From assembly GCF_018613535.1 (NCBI RefSeq), contig NZ_JAGGQB010000003.1, positions 310,001 through 374,000 of the forward strand: a stretch of DNA of 64,000 nucleotides, written 5' to 3'. Origin of the DNA: Bacillus sp. ISL-51 (GTDB lineage Bacteria > Bacillota > Bacilli > Bacillales > Bacillaceae). Under the pieces are notes generated by a model. It was not told the DNA's origin, ran no database searches, and worked only from the letters and a program-made list of their open reading frames with translations. Of the stretch, positions 8,618 through 17,387 are shown in pieces (positions within the stretch are counted from its first letter, which is position 1; each line of letters opens with the position of its first letter). The translations under genes and the position numbers were made by a program.

Positions 8618-8741
8618 ACCACTCGACCTCCCCAGTTGGATGTGAGAAGTGTGAAATGAGATCCGTATTCTGTAAAGATTCACTGATGATGTCGCTTCTT
8701 CGTTGTCCGATTATATAAGTAGGTTTTTGAAATATGCCCAC
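8478..8741 (-). CDS. usd: Usd-like leader ORF that overlaps spoIIID
   Basis: The GTG at 8741 is preceded by GAGGTGAGGG and starts MGIFQKPTYIIGQRRSDII. In B. subtilis a small ORF called usd lies here and must be translated for efficient spoIIID translation. As I recall it is much shorter (about 36 codons). In this sequence the frame stays open for 87 codons and enters spoIIID by about 46 codons. The first 35-40 codons are likely the conserved part; the remainder reads spoIIID in another frame and looks like chance protein. A function for the extended product is not claimed. Confidence 0.5.
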   Translation of the reverse strand: MGIFQKPTYIIGQRRSDIISESLQNTDLISHFSHPTGEVEWCARLHQRANNQDWKVYRGDEKNCSCHCEGVWCFQKYRTQGFNRAPA

Positions 8742-8781
8742 GATCCCTCACCTCAAACACTCTCTTTGATAGGTTTGTAAC

Positions 8782-8810
8782 AGTGTATTAGCATTCCATT
8801 GGGAATATGC
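8782..8810 (-). promoter_or_regulatory. SigE promoter of usd-spoIIID
   Basis: Minus strand: -35 GCATATT (8804-8810), 14-bp spacer, -10 AATACACT (8782-8789). This matches the SigE consensus GHATATT-N14-CATACAHT with one mismatch and lies 41 bp before the leader ORF. Confidence 0.8.
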
Positions 8811-8874
8811 TAAAAACTCAATGAGGACAAGGGGTGAAACACAATTTTCTTTTAATTAGGGGAGCCGCATGGTC

Positions 8875-8903
8875 TTTACATCTTCGCGCTCCTCCTGTAG
8901 AAT
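8875..8903 (+). promoter_or_regulatory. SigA-type promoter of ywoH-ywoG with nearby palindrome
   Basis: -35 TTTACA (8875-8880), 17-bp spacer, -10 TAGAAT (8898-8903). Just downstream, at about 8920-8933, TTACTTAGGTAA with short inverted arms is a possible MarR-type autoregulatory operator. Confidence 0.6.
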
Positions 8904-8953
8904 GAAACAATGAAATTAGTTACTTAGGTAAGTTTTTCAGAAGGAGAACGGAA

Positions 8954-9370
8954 ATGACCCACGTCAACAGACGCCTCATTCATCAAATCAATCAATGCGC
9001 CCGCCTGATCACCAAAAAAGCCAATGAACGGCTGGAGCCATTCGGCTTGTACTCCTCTCAATGGTCGATTCTATATTGCTTAAAGACGATCGGACCAATG
9101 ACCCAAAAAGAGATCTGGTCCTATTTAAACGTGGAGGCGCCAACCGTAACAAGAACGATCAAACGCCTTGAAGAAAACGGCTGGGTTCAGCGGGAACAAG
9201 GAGAAGACAAGCGGGAGAAGCTCGTCGTCCTGACTGAGGAAGCTGAATTGAAATACGATGGCATCAATAAAGAGATGCTGAAGTTCGAGAAAGACATGCT
9301 TGCGGATTTCCAAGACGGGGATAAGGAAGCTTTTTCTGAGTTCCTGAATGTGTTTTTAAATAAGTGTTAA
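8954..9370 (+). CDS. ywoH: MarR-family transcriptional regulator YwoH
   Basis: 138 residues with a MarR winged helix. The recognition segment is [20 protein letters not shown], and the wing holds [19 protein letters not shown]. MarR dimers usually repress themselves and an adjacent exporter, with release by a small hydrophobic ligand. The start has AGAAGGAG upstream. The MFS transporter ywoG begins 21 bp after its stop, so YwoH probably controls that exporter (inference from context). The palindrome in the leader is a candidate operator. Confidence 0.85.
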   Translation: MTHVNRRLIHQINQCARLITKKANERLEPFGLYSSQWSILYCLKTIGPMTQKEIWSYLNVEAPTVTRTIKRLEENGWVQREQGEDKREKLVVLTEEAELKYDGINKEMLKFEKDMLADFQDGDKEAFSEFLNVFLNKC

Positions 9371-9390
9371 GAAAGGGAAGTGCTGTACTT

Positions 9391-10587
9391 TTGAATAAAT
9401 CTGACTCGATTTGGACCAAAGATTTTATTATGGTCGTGCTCGTAAATTTATTTGTATTTGTGTTCTTTTATACGTTTTTAGCCGTGCTGCCTATTTATAT
9501 GATTCAGGAGCTGGGCGGCAGTGAATCACAAGGAGGGCTTTTGATCAGCCTTTTCCTATTATCCGCTATTATTACCCGGCCTTTTTCCGGGACGATTATC
9601 GAACGGTTCGGGAAAAAAAGAATGACGATTGTGTCGCTGGCTGTGTTTGCCTTATCTTCTTTTCTGTATTTGCCGATCCACAACTTTTATCTGCTACTCG
9701 GACTGCGCTTTTTCCAGGGCATCTGGTTCAGCATTTTAACGACGGTAACCGGGGCGATTGCCGCCGACATCATTCCCGTCAAACGGCGCGGAGAGGGGCT
9801 CGGATATTTCGCGATGTCTATGAACCTTGCCATGGCGATTGGCCCGTTTCTCGGTTTGAGTCTTGTTAAGGTGATTTCGTTCCCCGTATTCTTTACGATT
9901 TTTGCCGTTTTTGTTTCTTTAGGCTTGCTGATCGCTTTAATGATTAAGGTTCCGGGCAAAAATGACAGCGGAACGACTGTGTTCCGTTTCTCTTTCTCCG
10001 ATATGTTTGAAAAAGGCGCGCTTAAAATTGCGATTGTCGGGTTATCGATTTCTTTTTGTTATTCAAGCGTGACGTCTTATTTATCCGTTTATGCAAAAAC
10101 GATTCATCTATTGGATGTCAGCGGTTATTTCTTCGTTTGTTTCGCGGTGACGATGATGGCGGCCCGTCCTTTCACAGGGAAGCTGTTTGACAAGGTCGGA
10201 CCGGGAATCGTCATCTATCCGTCGATTATCGTGTTTTCCGCAGGCCTGTGCCTGCTTTCTATGACAAACAGCGCCTTTATGCTTCTCTTATCAGGAGCTG
10301 TGATCGGTCTTGGCTACGGATCGATTGTGCCGTGTATGCAGACGCTGGCGATTCAAAATTCACCAGGCCACCGTTCCGGCTTTGCGACGGCGACATTCTT
10401 CACCTTCTTTGACAGCGGAATTGCCGGCGGATCTTATGTATTCGGCCTCTTCGTCGCTTCCGCAGGGTTCCATACGATTTATCTGGCAGCGGGGCTGATC
10501 GTACTGATTGCTTTGCTCCTGTATGGCTGGAGCCAGAAAAAAAGAGCGCCGCTCGAAGCGGACGGAAACGTCTCGATTGCAGACTGA
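9391..10587 (+). CDS. ywoG: Major facilitator superfamily transporter YwoG
   Basis: About 398 residues from the TTG at 9391, downstream of AAAGGG; the GTG at 9364 overlaps ywoH and has no ribosome binding site. There are about 12 transmembrane helices. MFS motif A appears as [13 protein letters not shown] between helices 2 and 3, with a related copy [10 protein letters not shown] in the second half. This is a DHA1-type drug or metabolite exporter; the substrate is unknown. Operon with the MarR regulator ywoH. It ends at a strong terminator shared with pucI. Confidence 0.82.
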   Translation: MNKSDSIWTKDFIMVVLVNLFVFVFFYTFLAVLPIYMIQELGGSESQGGLLISLFLLSAIITRPFSGTIIERFGKKRMTIVSLAVFALSSFLYLPIHNFYLLLGLRFFQGIWFSILTTVTGAIAADIIPVKRRGEGLGYFAMSMNLAMAIGPFLGLSLVKVISFPVFFTIFAVFVSLGLLIALMIKVPGKNDSGTTVFRFSFSDMFEKGALKIAIVGLSISFCYSSVTSYLSVYAKTIHLLDVSGYFFVCFAVTMMAARPFTGKLFDKVGPGIVIYPSIIVFSAGLCLLSMTNSAFMLLLSGAVIGLGYGSIVPCMQTLAIQNSPGHRSGFATATFFTFFDSGIAGGSYVFGLFVASAGFHTIYLAAGLIVLIALLLYGWSQKKRAPLEADGNVSIAD

Positions 10588-10593
10588 CATGAC

Positions 10594-10626
10594 AAGAAGC
10601 CGGGTGCTGCGCCCGGCTTCTTTTTT
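10594..10626. terminator. Strong bidirectional terminator between ywoG and pucI
   Basis: A perfect stem AGAAGCCGGG/CCCGGCTTCT with a 7-nt loop followed by TTTTT on the plus strand; convergent genes flank it. Confidence 0.85.
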
Positions 10627-12085
10627 ATTCAGCGGCGCTCTCCCTTACCATTTCTTTCACTGCCTGCGTATAAGGCGGGTGAAGGTACATGAGTGCCGTG
10701 TAGCTTAGAAATGATGCCAGTACACCCGCAAACCACGAAATGTCGTAAATCCTGCTGAACGCGGGCACGTACATTCCGATTAAGGATATAAACGCGCCGA
10801 TCAAAGTTGCGGCAAATGCCCGGTAGTTGTAGCCTTTGTAATAAGTGTAGCGCCCTGTTTCTGAATAGAGGTCTTCTACAGCGAGCTGTCTTTTTCTGAC
10901 GATAAAATAATCAGCCATCATAACACCGGCTACAGGTCCGAGCATGCCGCCGATTAAGCCGAGAAACGCATACACATTCGTGGCGCTCTCCATCAGCTTC
11001 CACGGGATTGTAAACAAAGCGAGAATGGCCGTCAAATACCCGCCCCGCCGAAATGTAATGTATCTCGGCAGAGCATTCGCCAAGTCATATGCCGGAGAAA
11101 CGATGTTCGCCGCCACATTCACCGAGATGGTGGCGATGCAGAACGTAATGACCGAAAGAGCGATGACGAAAGGATTATCAAACTCGGCCAAAATCTCGAC
11201 GACATCCCAAATCGGTTTTCCGAAAGCGACCTGTGATCCCGACGTCACCGTAATGCTTGCAAAGGCAAACAGGGCGAAAGTTCCCGGCAGCCCGTAAAAC
11301 TGGCCCCGGATTTGTTCTTTCTGTGATGCTGCGAACCGGGTGAAATCGGGAATGTTCAGTATCAACGTCGCCCATATGCCGATGATCCCCGTCACTCCCG
11401 CCGCAAACGGCCAGAATGTTTCTGAAAACGTATGGAATTTTCCCGGCTGAGAATAAATCGGACCGAGCCCGCCGGCGATATCAACGGCCCACCAGACCAT
11501 GCCGCCGAAAACAAGATAAACGAGCGGACCTGCCCAAACCTCAAACTTTCTGATTGATTCCATCCCATGCCGAAGCACAAGAAGATGAATGCCCCAAAAG
11601 AAAATGAAAGAAAGCAGGCCAGAAAGGCGCAATCCCAAAATATTCCATCCGACGCCGATGCTTCCCCAGCCCGGCCAAAGATTCAACAGTAAAATGTGTA
11701 AAGCGGTGCTTCCTGCAAAGGTTTGAATTCCGAGCCACATAATCGCCGTAAACGCCCTGAGAAGCGCCGGAATGTTTGCACCATATATTCCGTAAGACGC
11801 TCTGATAATCACCGGGAACGGGAGCCCGTATTTTGTGCCTGCATGCCCATTTAAGGCAAGAGCGCCGAATAATATGAGCGAAGCTGTCACAATAATGGCG
11901 AGAACCTGCCATGGTGAAAGACCGATCGCAATCAGCCCGCCCACCGTCGCATAGGTCGGGATGTTATGAATGCAGCCCATCCAAATGGACGCAAAATTCA
12001 CTGCTTTCCACGTCCGTTTTCCGTCTTCTAAAGGCAGCAAATCTTCATTGCTCAGCCGACTGTAAACCTGCTTTGGCTTCTTCAT
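10625..12085 (-). CDS. pucI: NCS1-family allantoin permease PucI
   Basis: 486 residues with about 12 transmembrane helices. It is a nucleobase-cation-symport-1 transporter: NCS1 landmarks include WMGCIHNIPTYATVGG near the N-terminus and FPVIIRASYGIYGANIPALL. PucI takes up allantoin in B. subtilis, feeding purine-derived nitrogen into metabolism alongside urease. The gene stands alone with ribosome binding site GGAGGGG. A PucR-like box upstream supports control by nitrogen or purine availability. Hydantoin or other NCS1 substrates are the alternative. Confidence 0.87.
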   Translation of the reverse strand: MKKPKQVYSRLSNEDLLPLEDGKRTWKAVNFASIWMGCIHNIPTYATVGGLIAIGLSPWQVLAIIVTASLILFGALALNGHAGTKYGLPFPVIIRASYGIYGANIPALLRAFTAIMWLGIQTFAGSTALHILLLNLWPGWGSIGVGWNILGLRLSGLLSFIFFWGIHLLVLRHGMESIRKFEVWAGPLVYLVFGGMVWWAVDIAGGLGPIYSQPGKFHTFSETFWPFAAGVTGIIGIWATLILNIPDFTRFAASQKEQIRGQFYGLPGTFALFAFASITVTSGSQVAFGKPIWDVVEILAEFDNPFVIALSVITFCIATISVNVAANIVSPAYDLANALPRYITFRRGGYLTAILALFTIPWKLMESATNVYAFLGLIGGMLGPVAGVMMADYFIVRKRQLAVEDLYSETGRYTYYKGYNYRAFAATLIGAFISLIGMYVPAFSRIYDISWFAGVLASFLSYTALMYLHPPYTQAVKEMVRESAAE

Positions 12086-12144
12086 CTTTCCCCTCCTGTA
12101 TGTACGAATTCCTCACATCTCATGTTACATAATATATCGGAAAA

Positions 12145-12157
12145 TTAAACCAATAGC
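12145..12157 (-). promoter_or_regulatory. Possible PucR box upstream of pucI
   Basis: Minus strand GCTATTGGTTTAA resembles the PucR consensus WWWCNTTGGTTAA with small deviations, 60 bp before the start codon. Confidence 0.3.
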
Positions 12158-12254
12158 ATTGGACGTTGTCTACAATCTTTGTTTTTATATTTGAACACAT
12201 TACACATAAAAAAGAGACAGACCGCGTCCGCCTCTTTCATAAATATGCCGTGTT

Positions 12255-13619
12255 TTATGACGCCTTTTTCAGCAATACCGAAAACCGGAATGCCATGAGC
12301 AGGCTTAAGACTCCGACAATGATCAGGATTGTGCCGAGCATATGAAAATGGCCTGCGGTAATTTCTTTTCCAAAAAGGATGCCCAATATGACAGATGACA
12401 AAATCGACCCTAAATAACGGCAGGTTTGAAACAAACCGGACGTTGTTCCAACCATATCGGAAGGGCTTGTTTTCAGCATGGCCGCTTGAAACGTCACGTT
12501 TCCGAATCCGTAGCCGACCCCTAATACAGACAGGATCAGCCCCTTTCCTATCATGGGCGCTTGAAGGAAAAAAAAGGTTAACAGCACTGCTCCCGCGGCC
12601 GTCAGACACGTTCCGGCGACAATCGGCTGAAGGAGACCCTTTTTATCTATCCATTTTCCCGTCAGAGGCGATACCACAATGCTCATGCCTGACATAAACA
12701 GCATAATTAAACCGCTTGTCTGAACCGATAAATGCATTTCATCCTGAAAATAGCTAGGAAGCCCAAAAAAGATACAGTAAAAAAAGATATTCAGCAAAAT
12801 AAACTGGATGTACACCGACGAGAGCTTTCGATGCGTTTTAAACAGCCTGACATCGATAAACGGCTTTTCCGTCTTTAACTCGCGCCAGATAAACAGCCCG
12901 ACAAACAACAGCCCGAATACACCCTCTATATAATGCGGTTTGGTGCTGAAGGACAGCAAAAAAGACAAGAGGAGTATAATCGCGCCGGCAAACAGCAGAA
13001 TACCTGCCGTATCCAGCTCGCGGAGAATTGCTTTCAGTCCGCCGGTCTTGCGCTTCTCATCTTTCGGGAACATATACATGCCGAGAAAAAAGCTGAGAAT
13101 GATAAACGGCAGATTGACGAAAAAGATCGCCGGCCACCCTCCCCACACAATCAGAAAGCCGCCGAGGGTCGGGCCAAGCGCCGTCATAGCAGATGCGAAG
13201 ATGGACAGAACCGCTAATGCCGATGCCTGCCGTTCCCGAATGTTCGAACGGATCAACCCGACGCCCGACGGATAAATCGCACTGCTTCCGATGGATTGAA
13301 ACAGCCTCATGATCAGCAGGGTCATGAAGGTCGGCGCAAACGGCGCTCCGATGGCTGAGACAGCGACAAGAAGTAATCCGAACAGAAACAGCTTTTTCCT
13401 GCCGAGCATATCCCCGAGTTTTCCGGTTACAGGCTGCGCCACCGCGCTCGCCAGGTAAAATGAAGAAATCAGCCAGGACACCGTAGTAAACGACAAGTGA
13501 AATTGATGCTGAATACTGTGAAGCGCAAGAGAAATCATTGACGAATTCAACGGGTTCAGCATCGTCCCGGAAGCCACTGCCGTCAGAAAGAGGGCACGGC
13601 TTTTTTTAGAGATCGTCAT
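12255..13619 (-). CDS. ywoD: MFS (DHA2-like) multidrug transporter YwoD
   Basis: 454 residues with 12-14 predicted helices, the size of the DHA2 drug:H+ antiporter group. Motif A is GKLGDMLGRKKLF between helices 2 and 3. The N-terminal segment SGTMLNPLNSSMISLALHSI resembles the DHA2 motif D1 region. The substrate is unknown. Its ATG overlaps the ywoC stop by four bases (ATGA), so the isochorismatase-family enzyme and this exporter are coupled. A link such as export of the enzyme's product is speculation. Confidence 0.83.
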   Translation of the reverse strand: MTISKKSRALFLTAVASGTMLNPLNSSMISLALHSIQHQFHLSFTTVSWLISSFYLASAVAQPVTGKLGDMLGRKKLFLFGLLLVAVSAIGAPFAPTFMTLLIMRLFQSIGSSAIYPSGVGLIRSNIRERQASALAVLSIFASAMTALGPTLGGFLIVWGGWPAIFFVNLPFIILSFFLGMYMFPKDEKRKTGGLKAILRELDTAGILLFAGAIILLLSFLLSFSTKPHYIEGVFGLLFVGLFIWRELKTEKPFIDVRLFKTHRKLSSVYIQFILLNIFFYCIFFGLPSYFQDEMHLSVQTSGLIMLFMSGMSIVVSPLTGKWIDKKGLLQPIVAGTCLTAAGAVLLTFFFLQAPMIGKGLILSVLGVGYGFGNVTFQAAMLKTSPSDMVGTTSGLFQTCRYLGSILSSVILGILFGKEITAGHFHMLGTILIIVGVLSLLMAFRFSVLLKKAS

Positions 13620-14182
13620 TTTGTTTGCGCGATAAATTCTTCCGTCGTCCGGTTTCTGCCGATTTTCGGGAAGATAAACTTGAGTGTCGCCTCATGCTGC
13701 TCTTCACTGAATGAAGCCATCGCGTCAGTGACGAATACTTGATGATACCCAAGCTGAAAAGCTTCTCGCGCCGTGCTTTCCACTCCGATGTTTGTCGCAA
13801 TTCCGCACAATACGATCGTGTCAATTCCGCGTCTTCTTAGCTGCAAATCTAAGTCCGTTCCGAAAAACGCGCCCCATTGCCGTTTTGTTACCGTATAATC
13901 ATTCTCTTTCACTCCGATTTCAGGCACAAACTCCGCCCAATCTGAAGCGGGTGCTGTACGGCTTTGCGCCGGTTCATCCGTCAGCGGCTTCAGCGCGTCC
14001 GCTCCGTCATGAAATGCTACATTTACAAAACTGATGAATCCGCCCTTCTCCCGGAATACATCAATTAATTTTTTCGCATTCGGTACAACGGCGCCGCTCT
14101 TATCAATCGGCACGATGCCTTTTTGTAAATCAATCATGACTAAAGCCGTTTTTTCAAATTGAAGATTCAGTGATGTTGTCAT
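13616..14182 (-). CDS. ywoC: Isochorismatase-family cysteine hydrolase YwoC
   Basis: 188 residues from the ATG at 14182, correctly spaced from AGGAGGA; the ATG two codons earlier touches that site. The cysteine-hydrolase triad is visible: Asp in ALVMIDLQKG (D18), Lys in YTVTKRQWGAF, and Cys in TIVLCGIATNIGVEST with the preceding cis-peptide segment. The family hydrolyses isochorismate, nicotinamide or carbamoyl compounds; which one cannot be told. First gene of a two-gene operon with ywoD. Confidence 0.85.
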   Translation of the reverse strand: MTTSLNLQFEKTALVMIDLQKGIVPIDKSGAVVPNAKKLIDVFREKGGFISFVNVAFHDGADALKPLTDEPAQSRTAPASDWAEFVPEIGVKENDYTVTKRQWGAFFGTDLDLQLRRRGIDTIVLCGIATNIGVESTAREAFQLGYHQVFVTDAMASFSEEQHEATLKFIFPKIGRNRTTEEFIAQTK

Positions 14183-14337
14183 AATCATTCCTCCTGATGC
14201 GGTTAGTGTTTCTCACGCCGTTTATTTTACTCTTTCTCAGAAAGGATTTCTCACGGCGCGCTCAGCTTGTGTTTATATGGATACAAAGTCATGCTTTTCG
14301 CTATCGGATGGCCGGCATAACATATCACAAAAAATCA

Positions 14338-14388
14338 TGTTAGAAAAACTGACATGAAAATGTTTTATCGTTCTTTTTTCTCTATAAT
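14338..14388 (+). promoter_or_regulatory. TnrA box and promoter of nrgAB
   Basis: TGTTAGAAAAACTGACA at 14338-14354 is a perfect TnrA site (TGTNA-N7-TNACA). A TATAAT -10 lies at 14383-14388, placing the box centre about 49 bp before the expected start point, the spacing known for TnrA activation of nrgAB. Confidence 0.88.
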
Positions 14389-14436
14389 AATGAATTAATA
14401 ATTGTTTTCATTCTGAAAGAGACGGAGGAATAAGAC

Positions 14437-15648
14437 ATGGAAATGGGCGATACAGTATTTATGTTCTTTTGTGCTTTACTCGTGTGGCTGATGACCCCCG
14501 GGCTGGCATTATTTTATGGCGGAATGGTAAAAAGCAAAAATGTGCTCAGCACAGCGATGCACAGTTTTTCTTCTCTTGCCATCGTATCCGTCGTTTGGGT
14601 ATTGTACGGATATTCGCTTGCCTTCGCTCCCGGCAATACGCTGCTTGGCGGCACTGAATGGGCTGGGCTGAAGGGAGTCGGCTTTGAACCCGGGTCTTAC
14701 AGCGACACGATCCCGCATTCATTGTTCATGATGTTCCAAATGACATTTGCAGTGCTTACGACGGCGATTATTTCCGGTGCGTTTGCTGAGCGTATGAGAT
14801 TCGGTGCTTTTCTTGTATTTTCCTTTTTATGGGCATCACTTGTTTATACACCTGTTGCGCACTGGGTCTGGGGCGGCGGCTGGATCGGCGAAATGGGCGC
14901 GCTTGATTTCGCAGGAGGAAATGTCGTTCACATTTCCTCCGGAGTGGCGGGGCTTGTGCTGGCGATTGTGCTGGGAAAACGCAAGGACGGCACGGCGGCT
15001 TCTCCACACAACTTAATTTACACCTTCTTAGGCGGGGCGCTCATCTGGTTCGGCTGGTTCGGATTCAATGTCGGCAGTGCTCTGACGCTTGACAGCGTGG
15101 CTATGTTTGCCTTCATTAATACAAACACCGCCGCTGCGGCCGGAATCATCGGCTGGATTTTCATCGAATGGATTCTTAACAAAAAGCCGACAATGCTGGG
15201 CGCTGTCTCGGGTGCTATCGCGGGGCTTGTCGCAATTACACCGGCTGCGGGATTCGTCACACCGTTTGCTTCTATCGTGATCGGTTTTATCGGCGGGCTC
15301 GTCTGCTTCTGGGGCGTCTACTGGCTCAAGAAGACATTCGGTTATGACGATGCGCTTGACGCTTTCGGCCTGCACGGCATCGGCGGAACATGGGGCGGCA
15401 TCGCGACCGGTTTGTTTGCCACAACATCCGTCAATGAAGCGGGAGCAAACGGGCTGTTTTACGGTGAGCCGGGCTTGCTTTGGAAACAAATTGCAGCGAT
15501 TGCGGCAACTTATGTATTTGTATTTATTGTCACTTTCGTTATCATTAAAATAGTAGGTCTTTTCATTCCCCTCCGCGCCAGTGAAGAAGAAGAGTCACTT
15601 GGGCTTGATTTAACCATGCACGGGGAAAAAGCATATCAAGACTTATAG
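14437..15648 (+). CDS. nrgA: Ammonium transporter NrgA (AmtB)
   Basis: 403 residues and 11 transmembrane helices expected of the Amt/Rh family, with an outside N-terminus. Conserved features include FYGGMVKSKNVL near the N-terminus, the twin pore histidine regions VYTPVAHWVWGGG and DAFGLHGIGGTWGG, and the family segment NTNTAAAAG. It forms a trimer and brings in ammonium at low external concentration. Strongly nitrogen-regulated by TnrA through the box upstream. It is followed 17 bp later by its PII partner nrgB. Confidence 0.96.
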   Translation: MEMGDTVFMFFCALLVWLMTPGLALFYGGMVKSKNVLSTAMHSFSSLAIVSVVWVLYGYSLAFAPGNTLLGGTEWAGLKGVGFEPGSYSDTIPHSLFMMFQMTFAVLTTAIISGAFAERMRFGAFLVFSFLWASLVYTPVAHWVWGGGWIGEMGALDFAGGNVVHISSGVAGLVLAIVLGKRKDGTAASPHNLIYTFLGGALIWFGWFGFNVGSALTLDSVAMFAFINTNTAAAAGIIGWIFIEWILNKKPTMLGAVSGAIAGLVAITPAAGFVTPFASIVIGFIGGLVCFWGVYWLKKTFGYDDALDAFGLHGIGGTWGGIATGLFATTSVNEAGANGLFYGEPGLLWKQIAAIAATYVFVFIVTFVIIKIVGLFIPLRASEEEESLGLDLTMHGEKAYQDL

Positions 15649-15665
15649 GGTGAGGAGTGACTTAG

Positions 15666-16016
15666 ATGAGCGGTCAAATGTTTAAAGTAGAAATCGTTAC
15701 ACGTCCGGCTAAGTTTGAGACACTGAAGCAGGAACTGGGTAAAATCGGAGTCACATCGCTGACTTTCTCCAATGTACACGGCTGCGGCCTCCAAAAAGCG
15801 CACACTGAGCTGTACCGCGGGGTCAAAATCGAAAGCAATGTATATGAGCGTCTGAAAGTGGAAATCGTCGTCAGCAAGGTGCCCGTCGATCAAGTAATAG
15901 AAACAGCGAAAAAAGTTCTCAAAACAGGAGAACCCGGTGACGGGAAAATATTCGTTTACGAAATCGGAAACACGATTAATATCCGCACCGGAGAAGAAGG
16001 CCCCCAAGCTTTATAA
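15666..16016 (+). CDS. nrgB: PII signalling protein NrgB (GlnK)
   Basis: 116 residues, the usual length for this protein in Bacilli. The B-loop TGEPGDGKIFV and C-terminal INIRTGEEG are conserved and bind ATP or 2-oxoglutarate. The T-loop differs from enteric GlnK: where those have RGAEY with the uridylylated Tyr51, this has RGVKI, so the modification site is absent. NrgB plugs the NrgA trimer and in B. subtilis also contacts TnrA. Start MSGQMFKVEIV follows GTGAGGAG. Co-transcribed with nrgA, ending at a terminator. Confidence 0.95.
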   Translation: MSGQMFKVEIVTRPAKFETLKQELGKIGVTSLTFSNVHGCGLQKAHTELYRGVKIESNVYERLKVEIVVSKVPVDQVIETAKKVLKTGEPGDGKIFVYEIGNTINIRTGEEGPQAL

Positions 16017-16022
16017 TGATAA

Positions 16023-16059
16023 AAAACGCCCGAAGACTGAATGTCCCGGGCGTTTTTTT
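16023..16059 (+). terminator. Terminator after nrgAB
   Basis: Stem ACGCCCG/CGGGCGT followed by TTTTTT. It may also serve the convergent FtsW-like gene. Confidence 0.75.
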
Positions 16060-16068
16060 CGGGCTTCA

Positions 16069-17223
16069 TCAGAACGAAGAAACCTTTTTTTCTTGAGAAA
16101 CCGGGCGCTTATGCCGCACGGTTTGTTTTTTTGCATATGTACTGATGTTGACAAGTATGCCGCACAGAAACAGCGTCATAATTAATGAAGAACCGCCGTA
16201 GCTGATAAACGGCAGCGGTACGCCCGTTACCGGGAGAAGCCCGCTCATCGCTCCCAGGTTCAGTACAACTTGAAACATTAATTGAAACGTGATGCCGATG
16301 GCAAGAAGTTTACCGAATGGATCCGCCGCCCGGACGGCCGTTTTCACGCCAAGAAGCATAAACGCAAAGTATAATCCAAGGACGATCAGCACACCGAATA
16401 TGCCCAGCTCCTCAGAAATCACGGCCATAATAAAGTCAGTATGCGCCTCAGGCAGAAAGTTCATTTTCTCCACGCTGTTCCCAAGCCCTCTTCCGAAGAA
16501 TCCGCCGCCGGAAATGGCGAAATAGGACTGGATCAATTGGTAGCCGTCTCCATTGGGATCAGCGAACGGATTTGTAAACGAAACAAGCCGCTTCACACGG
16601 TATGAAGCCGAAAACGCGAGATACACGACGCCTGACACCGCCGTCGCGCCAAGCACGAACAGATGGCGTTTTTTCAGTCCTGCGCACAATAAAACAGCCC
16701 CGCAAGCCGCCAATATTAAAGAAGCTGTCCCTAAATCAGGTTCTGCCAATGTCAGCAGAAAAGCTGTCCCTAAAATCAGTAAAGGCGGCAAAACGCCTTT
16801 AAAAAATTGATGAATATAAGGTTGCTTTTTCGTATAAATCGCAGCGAAATAGAGAATCATGGCGATCTTAGCCAATTCAGACGGCTGGACGACAAGTGAA
16901 CCCGCACCTAACCATCTGCGTGAAAAATTCCGCTCCAGCCCGATCCCCGGTATTAACACGAGCAGCAATAAAAGCAGCGACCCGACAACAAACAGCGGCA
17001 CCATCCGTGCATATTTTTTATAAGGCAGACAGGCGGCGAAAACAAATAAACATAATCCAATCAGTAACGAAGTTCTCTGTTTATGGTAAAAATAGGTTGG
17101 GTCTCCGTATCGCTGAGACCCGATGACATCACTGGCGCTGTACACCATTACCAAACCGAATCCGCAAAGCAGCAGTATAATGAACACCAGCAGCAGATCG
17201 GCGTTTTTCAAACGTTTCAGCAA
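16069..17223 (-). CDS. SEDS-family glycosyltransferase, FtsW-like paralogue
   Basis: 384 residues with about ten transmembrane helices, starting at a TTG after GAAGGAG. SEDS proteins polymerise lipid II into glycan strands with a class B PBP. The catalytic aspartate region is present as LPEAHTDFIMAVISEELG, with WLGAGSLVVQPSELAK and PLPFISYGGSSL. Wording such as HTDFIMAV.EELGIFG and ISGGGFFGRGLG is closer to B. subtilis FtsW than to SpoVE or RodA. I know of no SEDS gene at this site in B. subtilis 168. No PBP gene is adjacent. Divergent from bcrC. Confidence 0.85.
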   Translation of the reverse strand: MLKRLKNADLLLVFIILLLCGFGLVMVYSASDVIGSQRYGDPTYFYHKQRTSLLIGLCLFVFAACLPYKKYARMVPLFVVGSLLLLLLVLIPGIGLERNFSRRWLGAGSLVVQPSELAKIAMILYFAAIYTKKQPYIHQFFKGVLPPLLILGTAFLLTLAEPDLGTASLILAACGAVLLCAGLKKRHLFVLGATAVSGVVYLAFSASYRVKRLVSFTNPFADPNGDGYQLIQSYFAISGGGFFGRGLGNSVEKMNFLPEAHTDFIMAVISEELGIFGVLIVLGLYFAFMLLGVKTAVRAADPFGKLLAIGITFQLMFQVVLNLGAMSGLLPVTGVPLPFISYGGSSLIMTLFLCGILVNISTYAKKQTVRHKRPVSQEKKVSSF

Positions 17224-17387
17224 CGGACAAAACTCCTTCAGCTATTCTTTTCCCGCATACTTGACGCATAGTAATACAGACTCGTTTCATTATGTTTACT
17301 TTTTTATGATTATTTTTAATACCAATTGTGTCTCATAGAAAAAAGCATTACACTGTTCATATAAAATAATGATAAAAGGTGATATCT

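Noticed and set aside
12123-12144. TnrA box upstream of pucI
   Set aside because: TGTTACATAATATATCGG has the left half only; the right half TNACA is missing.
12145-12609. 154-codon open frame on the minus strand overlapping ywoD
   Set aside because: Runs in another frame of ywoD and out of its 3' end; the translation is random and has no ribosome binding site.
15028-15489. 153-codon open frame antisense to nrgA
   Set aside because: Shadow of the G+C-rich membrane-protein codons; the product has no recognisable pattern.
17224-17387. ECF sigma (SigM/SigX) promoter for bcrC
   Set aside because: Known in B. subtilis, but I could not find a TGAAAC-type -35 with a properly spaced CGTC -10 here.
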